Part shown: piece by piece, positions 1-5,158 of the stretch
How positions within the stretch are numbered: the stretch's first letter is position 1
How the letters are laid out: each line of letters opens with the position of its first letter
Origin: an uncultured Prevotella sp.
Lineage (GTDB): Bacteria; Bacteroidota; Bacteroidia; Bacteroidales; Bacteroidaceae
NCBI GenBank assembly: GCA_934230685.1
Contig: CAKQFF010000043.1
Location: 1-11,808, forward strand
Direction: 5' to 3'
DNA length: 11,808 bases
Program-made: the position numbers and the translations under genes
Notes under the pieces: model-generated
Database searches by the model: none
Seen by the model: the letters and a program-made list of their open reading frames with translations, nothing else
Told to the model about the DNA's origin: nothing

Positions 1-377
1 CAAGCTGTCTCAAACAGAGCGTCAAGTAAACGCCTTAATTATGTCGTGCCTCTACCCACCCTTTCTCCTTTGTTTAGTGGTATAAATACCAATAAAAAGG
101 CTCGGCGTGAACTGAGGCATGGACAAATTAAAACTAAGTGCTCGAAAGCACGAAGCCAATTTATCCACGCCAAAATTAATATATTTTTTGCAAACAAAAG
201 AAAGGAAACGAAAGAAAATGTACAAACTGTGTACAAAAGCATTTTCTTATAGCTTTGAAGCAACAAAAAAGTCCTATAAGCCTTTGCCATTTCAACAAAA
301 ACGTGTAACTTCACAATCGATAATATATTATCAATAAGTTATCGTTTATGACAAAAACAAATAAGATATAGGCAATA
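1..377. other. AT-rich region with no supported gene
   Basis: No convincing gene is visible here. Open frames on both strands are short and low in complexity and resemble no family I know. A short hairpin, GTGCT/AGCAC at 138-151, reads on the minus strand with a TTCG tetraloop followed by a T-rich stretch. It could end minus-strand transcription coming from the ATPase gene, but this is weak. An inverted repeat CTTATAG (246-252) / CTATAAG (274-280) is also present. A 14-bp palindrome and a related inverted repeat at 318-344 are listed separately. Confidence 0.5.
318..344. promoter_or_regulatory. Palindromic candidate operator
   Basis: GATAATATATTATC at 319-332 is a perfect 14-bp palindrome. 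CGATAA (318-323) is repeated in inverted orientation as TTATCG (339-344). It lies 34 bp before the truncated regulator-like frame at 378, a usual place for an autoregulatory site of an XRE/HipB-type repressor. AT-rich palindromes arise by chance, so only the position favours function. Confidence 0.3.
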
Positions 378-452
378 TTGGACAACTATCTACACGACAA
401 TCCGGACGAGATAGCCAAGGAGATAGCTGCCGAATTCCGCCGTCGTATTATC
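378..452 (+). pseudogene. N-terminal stub of XRE/HipB-type regulator (tentative)
   Basis: The frame reads DNYLHDNPDEIAKEIAAEF and then RRRII. This resembles the helix that precedes the helix-turn-helix in Bacteroidetes XRE/HipB-like regulators, where a phrase of the type EIAxEIAxxFRxRR is followed by the HTH. No HTH follows: after about residue 25 the reading runs into the antisense of the ATPase C-terminus, and the match ends within a few bases of that gene's stop codon. The apparent initiator is TTG at 378, after an in-frame TAG at 369. I read it as the broken end of an antitoxin-like gene cut off where the ATPase gene now lies. The family assignment is from memory of the motif, so confidence is low. 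Confidence 0.3.
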
Positions 453-1745
453 CTAAAACTCGAAGTCGTCCACAGCATAAAGAGGGACATTCGTAACCCA
501 GTCTTCCTGCTTGAAATCGTTCATCGAAATGCGATATGCTTTCTTCGATTTGTTGTCGCAGACAAACTGACGCAGACTTTTAGCCTTGACATTAGTCTCT
601 GCTTTCACCTCTAACGGTACAATCTCGTCCTCGTCATCTTGCAGCAAGAAATCAATCTCCTGAGTGCTGTTTGGCTTGGCGTAATAGTATGGTTCGAATC
701 TAAGAATGAGTTGCTGCAAAACATATTGCTCTGTCAACGCCCCCTTAAACTCTGTGAAGATACTATTGCCTGCCACAATTGTAGAAGCCTTGAGATTAGA
801 CATGGCACCTAAAAGTCCTACATCCAAAACGAAAATCTTGAAAGATGCTCTGTCTTCATAACTAACAAGTGGCAGCCTTGGAGCTTTCACATTGCACACC
901 TTATATATAAGTCCTGCATCTTGCAACCATTGCAAAGCAATTTCATACTCTCTGGCTCTGGCACCCTCGCGTACCACTCCATATATAAATTTTTTATTCT
1001 CCTTGCTTAATTGTGCAGGCAACGATTTCCACAAGTCAGTAATGCGAGGCACTATCTCGAATGGAGCATGCTTCGACATGTCTCTTTGATAACTATTCAG
1101 TATTCCCTTTTGTATTGACCTTACATCTTTCCAGTCACGATTCTGGCTAAAACTCAATACTGCTTCAGGCATACCTCCAACATAATAATAATACCTCAGG
1201 TATTCCTGAAGCTTTGGAGCAAACATAGTTATCATATTCCAATCTTTCGTTTGCAGCAGTTGCGCCAGATTCTTCTCACCCATAGCCATCACAAACTCAA
1301 TGAAGTTCATTGGAAATAAGGAGAGGAAATCCACCTTACCTACAGGGAAAGACTCACCCTGATGCAACTCTATTCCTAAGAGTGAACCAGCCGCAATAAC
1401 GTGATAGCCAGGTGCATTCTCGGCAAAATATTTAAGAGAAGTAATGGCATGGGGTGCCGCCTGTATCTCATCAAGGAATATCAACGTCTCGCCCTCTGTA
1501 CATGTTACATTTGTTGCTGCTCCTATAGCCATAAGTATACGAGCAATGTTAAAATCCTGTTCAAAGAGATTTTGCAAAATCTTCATCTCTTCAAAGTTCA
1601 CATACGCCAACTGCTTATAGTTTTGACGAGCAAACTCCTTGACAAGCCAAGTCTTACCAACCTGCCTTGCACCCTCTACAATTAGAGGTTTACGATATGC
1701 TTTGGCTTTCCATTTCAGAAGCTCACTTATAGCTAATCTTTCCAT
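453..1745 (-). CDS. AAA ATPase with DUF4143 domain
   Basis: This 430-residue protein belongs to the AAA_14/DUF4143 ATPase family, common and often multi-copy in Bacteroidetes. The N-terminus has a Walker A motif GARQVGKT (residues 25-32), a Walker B motif LIFLDE (88-93) and a sensor-like AAGS (118-121). The DUF4143 part starts near residue 217. Near the C-terminus, GALTEQYV (E339), EIDF (D365) and PLEVK (E379, K381) have the spacing of a PD-(D/E)XK nuclease-like core, as is usual in this family. The physiological role is not established; no signal peptide or membrane segment is visible. Length is normal and the ATG at 1743-1745 fits the family start, MERLAISELLKWK. It appears to be a single-gene transcript, with a Bacteroidetes promoter and 33-bp phased repeats directly upstream. 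Confidence 0.93.
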   Translation of the reverse strand: MERLAISELLKWKAKAYRKPLIVEGARQVGKTWLVKEFARQNYKQLAYVNFEEMKILQNLFEQDFNIARILMAIGAATNVTCTEGETLIFLDEIQAAPHAITSLKYFAENAPGYHVIAAGSLLGIELHQGESFPVGKVDFLSLFPMNFIEFVMAMGEKNLAQLLQTKDWNMITMFAPKLQEYLRYYYYVGGMPEAVLSFSQNRDWKDVRSIQKGILNSYQRDMSKHAPFEIVPRITDLWKSLPAQLSKENKKFIYGVVREGARAREYEIALQWLQDAGLIYKVCNVKAPRLPLVSYEDRASFKIFVLDVGLLGAMSNLKASTIVAGNSIFTEFKGALTEQYVLQQLILRFEPYYYAKPNSTQEIDFLLQDDEDEIVPLEVKAETNVKAKSLRQFVCDNKSKKAYRISMNDFKQEDWVTNVPLYAVDDFEF

Positions 1746-1765
1746 AATAAATCTTTTAAATTCAC

Positions 1766-1913
1766 AAAAAATGAGGGAATATCCCGCCCCTCACACACAT
1801 TTTAAGGGGGAATAACGATGCAAAGTTACATATTTTAAGAGGGAATAGCAAGTCTGTCACTCACATTTTAAGGGGAAATCATCCATCTTTTTTATTCTTT
1901 TTAAGGCTTTAGT
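1766..1913. repeat. 33-bp-period repeat array over the ATPase promoter
   Basis: A 16-bp core, ATTTTAAGRGGGAATA, occurs at 1799-1814 and 1832-1847 and as ATTTTAAGGGGAAATC at 1865-1880. The start points are exactly 33 bp apart. Two half-copies keep the same register: GAGGGAATA at 1773-1781 (unit start 1766) and TTTTAAGG at 1899-1906 (unit start 1898). The 17 bp between cores are not conserved. Constant spacing of about three helical turns with divergent spacers suggests protein sites on one face of the DNA rather than a recent tandem duplication. The copies lie downstream of, inside and upstream of the ATPase promoter. Confidence 0.75.
1821..1851 (-). promoter_or_regulatory. Promoter of the ATPase gene
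   Basis: On the minus strand TAACTTTG (1828 to 1821) matches the Bacteroidetes -7 consensus TAnnTTTG. TTGC (1851 to 1848), a partial match to the -33 TTTG, lies upstream with a 19-bp spacer. Transcription would start near 1815, giving a leader of about 70 nt. One copy of the 16-bp repeat core (1832-1847) lies entirely within the spacer, so a protein bound there should block RNA polymerase. Confidence 0.6.
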
Positions 1914-1969
1914 ATGCATTTCCCTCAACATAAAATCATTAAAGCATTATTATCTTCAAAGAAAAGTTG

Positions 1970-1977
1970 TAACTTTG
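1970..1977 (+). promoter_or_regulatory. -7 element of the HU-related gene
   Basis: TAACTTTG is an exact match to TAnnTTTG and is the same octamer used on the opposite strand for the ATPase gene. No good TTTG is found 19-21 bp upstream, so the promoter is weak or needs an activator. Transcription would begin near 1982, placing the 21-bp repeats in the leader and ruling out a translation start at 1914 from this promoter. Confidence 0.5.
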
Positions 1978-1994
1978 CCAGATGTAAACGACAA

Positions 1995-2078
1995 TTAAAA
2001 AGAGTCGTATCATGGCATGATATGGTCGTTTCAAGCCATAATACGGTCGTTTCAAGGCATGATACGATTATTTCAAAT
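1995..2078 (+). repeat. 21-bp tandem repeats in the HU gene leader
   Basis: Three 21-bp units run at 2016-2036, 2037-2057 and 2058-2078, with shared parts CATnATAYG and GTCGTTTCAAG. A degenerate fourth unit (1995-2015) keeps GTCGTaTCAtGG in register. The outer edges also form an inverted repeat: TCGTATCATG (2005-2014) pairs perfectly with CATGATACGA (2058-2067). The unit is seven codons and the frame to the downstream ATG is open, so the DNA could encode heptads such as VVSSHNT and VVSRHDT. Because the predicted transcript starts near 1982, I treat the array as an untranslated leader or operator element. Confidence 0.8.
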
Positions 2079-2087
2079 AGAACTACT

Positions 2088-2711
2088 ATGGCAGAATACA
2101 TAAAAAGAGAGTTGCCAGATATGAATGGCAACGGTGAGAGAAAGGCATACTATCAGGTGCGTTCCTACAGCAACCTCAGTTCGGAAGACTTTGTGAAGAA
2201 GCTATGTTACCCTGGTTCGGGTTTGAACAAGGGTGATGTGGCCAAAGTGTTATGCCGTATGGTTGACGAAATGAAGAGATGGCTTGCTGAAGGACATACG
2301 GTGACAATAGACGATTTAGGTACGTTCAGCCTGTCTATAGGAGTGATGGACGATAATGAGGTGGAGGACTTCGAAGGCAACGGCAAGAAAGTAAACACAA
2401 AGCGTATCGGCGTTCGTGGAGTTAACTTCCGCCCCAACAAGATGCTCATAAGAGATGTAGGACGTATGTGCAAGCTACACAAAGGTTATGAGTCTCCCAA
2501 CAACCGTTCTCCATACACACGCGAGGAGCGATTGAAAATGGCGCAGGACTATATTGCCGAACACCACTTCATGCGAGTGTGCGATTACGAGGAAATGACC
2601 TTTCTTCCACATTCCACAGCTGCCAATGAATTAAGGGATTTCTGTGTTCAACCGACGGGAATAACCTCAGAGGGAAGAGGAAATATAAAGGTGTATGTGA
2701 AACGGAGGTGA
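2088..2711 (+). CDS. HU-related DNA-binding protein with C-terminal extension
   Basis: The protein has 207 residues. Residues about 1-125 form an HU/IHF-type fold of the long Bacteroidetes HU-related class: YYQVRSYSNLSSEDFVKKL, then KGDVAKVL, then DLGTFSLSIG (77-86), then GVNFRPNKML (111-120). HU proteins bind and bend DNA without strong sequence specificity. The standard family ends near residue 130. Here about 65 more residues follow, including SPYTREERLKMAQDYI, DYEEMTFLPHSTAANELRDF and a final GRGNIKVYVK, which has the look of a winged-helix unit (recognition-helix phrase STAANELRDF, then a GxG wing). The ATG at 2088 is preferred over upstream in-frame codons because the -7 element lies at 1970 and the family begins at this point. 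It may bind its own repeat-rich leader, but that is inference. Confidence 0.85.
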   Translation: MAEYIKRELPDMNGNGERKAYYQVRSYSNLSSEDFVKKLCYPGSGLNKGDVAKVLCRMVDEMKRWLAEGHTVTIDDLGTFSLSIGVMDDNEVEDFEGNGKKVNTKRIGVRGVNFRPNKMLIRDVGRMCKLHKGYESPNNRSPYTREERLKMAQDYIAEHHFMRVCDYEEMTFLPHSTAANELRDFCVQPTGITSEGRGNIKVYVKRR

Positions 2712-2746
2712 AATACGGCATATTACATTTTGTATATACAAGAAAA

Positions 2747-2788
2747 GGCTGACAGAAGTGACCTGCTATTGCAGCACTTCTGTCAGCC
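2747..2788 (-). terminator. Long hairpin terminator between convergent genes
   Basis: GGCTGACAGAAGTG (2747-2760) pairs perfectly with CACTTCTGTCAGCC (2775-2788), and CTGC/GCAG (2763-2766, 2771-2774) extends the stem past a 2-nt bulge to a TATT loop. On the minus strand the stem is followed at once by TTTTCT, so it is best read as the terminator of the lipoprotein gene that ends 12 bp before it. It may also stop plus-strand transcription from the HU gene, although the T run there (2807-2812) is some distance away. Confidence 0.8.
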
Positions 2789-2800
2789 GACTGATGACTA

Positions 2801-3115
2801 TTACTGTTTTTTATCACACGTCTCTCCTTGTGTAAACCTATAGAATATATCACCAAGAGTATAAGTAAAATCCGACAGTAGCAACATCTCGTTATCTTTT
2901 GCCGAATAGACTATGTAGCTCCCGTCTTTATACTCACCCGTGGTGTCGTTCATGATAATCATAAGTTTTTCCTGAATCATATTTGCCAGATGAACCTTAT
3001 TACTATCTGCTACCTCTGTTGCCACTTCACAACCATCATTGCTACATGAGGTGAAACCAATAGTCAGAATGCTTGCTGCAAGCATACCGAACAAAATGCT
3101 TTTAATCCTTTTCAT
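2801..3115 (-). CDS. Small putative lipoprotein, family not recognised
   Basis: A 104-residue protein that I cannot assign to a family. Residues 1-23 form a signal sequence: basic MKRIK, a hydrophobic stretch to about residue 20, then FTSC with C24 as the lipidation site. The mature part is only about 80 residues, with hydrophilic and beta-prone segments (KDGSYIVYSAKDNEMLLL). The acidic run that sends some Bacteroidetes lipoproteins to the cell surface is not obvious after C24. It lies 130 bp downstream of the LytTR regulator on the same strand, with its own predicted promoter and a strong terminator, so it could be a target of that system. Confidence 0.75.
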   Translation of the reverse strand: MKRIKSILFGMLAASILTIGFTSCSNDGCEVATEVADSNKVHLANMIQEKLMIIMNDTTGEYKDGSYIVYSAKDNEMLLLSDFTYTLGDIFYRFTQGETCDKKQ

Positions 3116-3156
3116 AATCGTTGCATTTTAAACATTGTTTGGCACCATTGCCTATG

Positions 3157-3193
3157 CAATATTACAACAACCATCCCATATCTTCAACAACAA
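3157..3193 (-). promoter_or_regulatory. Promoter of the lipoprotein gene with TTGTTGT direct repeats
   Basis: On the minus strand TAATATTG (3164 to 3157) matches 7 of 8 positions of TAnnTTTG, with GTTG (3188 to 3185) as a possible -33 at a 20-bp spacing. TTGTTGT occurs twice on the minus strand, at 3193-3187 and 3170-3164, exactly 23 bp apart. Paired direct repeats about two helical turns apart are a usual form of LytTR binding site. Confidence 0.4.
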
Positions 3194-3245
3194 TCTCTGT
3201 GAAGCCGCCAAATTGAGGGGTGAATTTGCACTCTACCATAAAAAA

Positions 3246-3995
3246 CTACCTGTCCAACCATTGCTTTAGTTTGCAAGTGCGTTCCTTGCTGACTTCTATG
3301 CATAGGTCGGGGTAGCAATTCATTTGCAATATCGTCTTACCCTTAAACCATTTCTTGATAAGTCTTACATATTTGATGTGTACGATATATTGCCGGTTGG
3401 CACGAAAGAAAAGTGAAGGGTCGAGTTGACTACAGAGTTCATCAAGAGTGTGACCGACGGCTACAGAATGCCCATCGGTGAGATACAGACGGGTTATGTC
3501 GTTTTCTGTCTTGATGTGAGAGATCCGTTCTATGCCTATCACTTCGCTATAGTCGGCATGAGACACAAGGAAACGCTGGCGATAAATGTCAGCTCCTTGC
3601 TGCATAGACCTAAGCAGTTGCGTGAAACTATCATGAGGAGTACTGCATCTGCGAAACTTAACCAATGCTCGCTCCACATCCTCCTTTTGTATTGGTTTGA
3701 GCAGATAGGCAATACCATTGTAGTCGAAGGCACGGATGGCATATTCGTCATAAGCGGTAGTGAACACCACGCTAATGTTGCCTACCACATCGGCCAAAGC
3801 ATCAAACACCAATCCGTCGCCAAGACGAATGTCGGCAAAGATGAGATTGCAGTCGTTGTGGGAAAGCAGATAATTACGCGCTTCGGATATAGTGGCAAGC
3901 TGTTGGCTGACGATAATTTGCGGGTCTATATCGGTCAATATGCTTCGAAGTTCAATGTAATTGAGAGTTTCGTCTTCTATAATAGCTATTTTCAT
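3246..3995 (-). CDS. LytTR-family response regulator
   Basis: A 249-residue cytoplasmic regulator. Residues 1-120 are a CheY-like receiver with acidic pair E7-D8, phosphoacceptor D55 in LIFADIRLGDG, switch residues T79/T80 and the conserved lysine in LLKP (K100). Residues from about 139 to 249 form a LytTR DNA-binding domain, with the family signatures FFRANRQYIVHIKYV and a C-terminal KERTCKLKQWL. The gene start overlaps the last 44 nt of the sensor kinase gene, which implies translational coupling. The expected role is to receive phosphate from that kinase and bind paired direct-repeat sites. Candidate sites are the palindromes upstream of the kinase gene and the repeats before the lipoprotein gene. 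Confidence 0.93.
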   Translation of the reverse strand: MKIAIIEDETLNYIELRSILTDIDPQIIVSQQLATISEARNYLLSHNDCNLIFADIRLGDGLVFDALADVVGNISVVFTTAYDEYAIRAFDYNGIAYLLKPIQKEDVERALVKFRRCSTPHDSFTQLLRSMQQGADIYRQRFLVSHADYSEVIGIERISHIKTENDITRLYLTDGHSVAVGHTLDELCSQLDPSLFFRANRQYIVHIKYVRLIKKWFKGKTILQMNCYPDLCIEVSKERTCKLKQWLDR

Positions 3996-5052
3996 GTGTA
4001 TTTATTTTTTGTTGAATAAACGGGAAACAGATGCAATAGTATTTGTCGTTGTCTGATTTTTCCAAGTTTGCCACTCCAAACAGTTTCAGTTGTTCTTGCA
4101 GGTTGCTAAGACCCGTACCGGAATGTGGTTCTGTACCAGAAAGCGGACTCCGATTATTGCAAACGCTCACCCTTCCATTATTAACGGATATCGTGACTGT
4201 AAGAGGAGAAGCGGCAGTCATGGCATTGTGTTTCACAGCATTCTCAACGAGATGCTGAACGCTTATTGGCGGGACATATGCCTGTTGTGGAATCTGTCTG
4301 TCGTCGGGTAGGTTGATTCTCACACTCTTGCCATGTCGTATACTGAGCAGTTTGGCGTATTCCCTCACCAATTGCATTTCCTCAGCCAGCGGAATAAGCT
4401 CCTTTTTCATGCCATTAAGTATGTGACGATACATCAGGGCAAGAGCAGCCACGAATTCCTTGGCCGCCTTGGCATCGGTGGTTATCAGAGCGGAAAGAGC
4501 ACTAAGGTTGTTGAAGAAGAAATGTGGATTTACCTGCAATTGAAGATTGTGCAGCCTGGCATTAGCCATTACGCGTTCGGCTTCGGCAACCTTGTTCTCC
4601 AAAACACCACGCTCGTGCTCCATCTCCATTTTCTTTTGCCAAAACAATGAGTTCATTTTCACGGATGACACCAAAGTGGCAAGAATGCCAAATATAAATA
4701 TATCCAAGAAGTAATCCACGAAGTTGGATTCGCCGAAAAGCCTTTGACACAACTCGCTCAAGCCCCATGCCGTGAGCATGTCGAGTATAAATAGTATTAA
4801 TGTGGGCACTATTATCCATCTCTGCAGGAGGGTGTAGCCGGTAATAAGACGCATCATCACCCTACTGTAAATGATGGAAAAACATGTGAGCAACAGACAC
4901 ACCAATACATCTATCCCCGTCTTGACGAGAAAGCCATCGAAATCCGTAAAGATAAGGTCTATGAGACTCTCGTCGGCAAAGCTCCAATAAAGGTAGTAAA
5001 GCACGAGACAAACCACCGTCATCAATGCCAACTCCTGGATCCGTTGTTTCAT
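3952..5052 (-). CDS. LytS-type sensor histidine kinase
   Basis: An inner-membrane kinase of about 366 residues. Four hydrophobic segments (about 10-25, 43-63, 79-97, 112-131) form the membrane part; there is no large periplasmic sensor domain. A short helical linker (about 136-165, rich in K and E) leads to a His_kinase domain with phosphoacceptor H177 in LQVNPHFFFNNL. An HATPase_c domain follows, with N-box LVENAVKHN (N271) and G-box GTGLSNL (312-318). The ATG at 5052 is chosen; a TTG two codons upstream (5058) is the only nearby alternative. The gene overlaps the response regulator by 44 nt, so the two form one operon. The ligand is unknown: with little outside the membrane, the signal is likely sensed within or near it. 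Confidence 0.92.
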   Translation of the reverse strand: MKQRIQELALMTVVCLVLYYLYWSFADESLIDLIFTDFDGFLVKTGIDVLVCLLLTCFSIIYSRVMMRLITGYTLLQRWIIVPTLILFILDMLTAWGLSELCQRLFGESNFVDYFLDIFIFGILATLVSSVKMNSLFWQKKMEMEHERGVLENKVAEAERVMANARLHNLQLQVNPHFFFNNLSALSALITTDAKAAKEFVAALALMYRHILNGMKKELIPLAEEMQLVREYAKLLSIRHGKSVRINLPDDRQIPQQAYVPPISVQHLVENAVKHNAMTAASPLTVTISVNNGRVSVCNNRSPLSGTEPHSGTGLSNLQEQLKLFGVANLEKSDNDKYYCICFPFIQQKINTHENSYYRRRNSQLH

Positions 5053-5092
5053 AAGCAAGATTATTTAGTGTACGTTGAAATAATAATTGCTG

Positions 5093-5100
5093 CAAATTTA
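5093..5100 (-). promoter_or_regulatory. -7 element of the kinase/regulator operon
   Basis: TAAATTTG on the minus strand is an exact match to TAnnTTTG. Transcription would start near 5086, giving a leader of about 35 nt. No good TTTG lies at the expected distance; the -33 zone instead falls on the first palindrome (5109-5120). That arrangement fits a promoter driven or controlled by a protein bound there. Confidence 0.55.
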
Positions 5101-5151
5101 AATTCTGTAGTTGTACAACTGTATAGGCTATAGTTGTACAACTATAGAATT
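5101..5151. promoter_or_regulatory. Twin TTGTACAA palindromes upstream of the kinase operon
   Basis: CTATAGTTGTACAACTATAG (5128-5147) is a perfect 20-bp palindrome. A second copy of its centre, AGTTGTACAACT, lies at 5109-5120. The centres are 23 bp apart, about two helical turns. Outer arms AATTCT (5101-5106) and AGAATT (5146-5151) enclose both. The element lies between the stop codon of the upstream DUF262 gene and the kinase promoter. No T run follows on either strand, so it is more likely an operator than a terminator. Confidence 0.75.
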
Positions 5152-5158
5152 ATCAAAC

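Noticed and set aside
39..337. Overlapping open frames on both strands
   Set aside because: Their translations are low in complexity, overlap each other and match no family I recognise; they lack codon patterns like those of the clear genes.
1401..1685. A plus-strand cysteine-rich small protein
   Set aside because: It is the antisense of the ATPase P-loop region.
1766..2078. A CRISPR array
   Set aside because: The repeats are only 16 bp (33-bp array) or directly abutting (21-bp array), with no unique spacers of normal length and no cas genes nearby.
1914..2087. An upstream start for the HU-related gene, adding 58 residues
   Set aside because: An exact -7 element lies inside this stretch, and the added residues are the translation of the 21-bp repeats, not part of the HU fold.
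3426..4019. A 197-codon plus-strand frame
   Set aside because: It is the antisense of the LytTR regulator, whose receiver and DNA-binding motifs are clear.
5101..5151. A rho-independent terminator for the DUF262 operon
   Set aside because: The palindromes have almost no loop and no T run follows on the minus strand; their place upstream of the kinase -7 element favours an operator.
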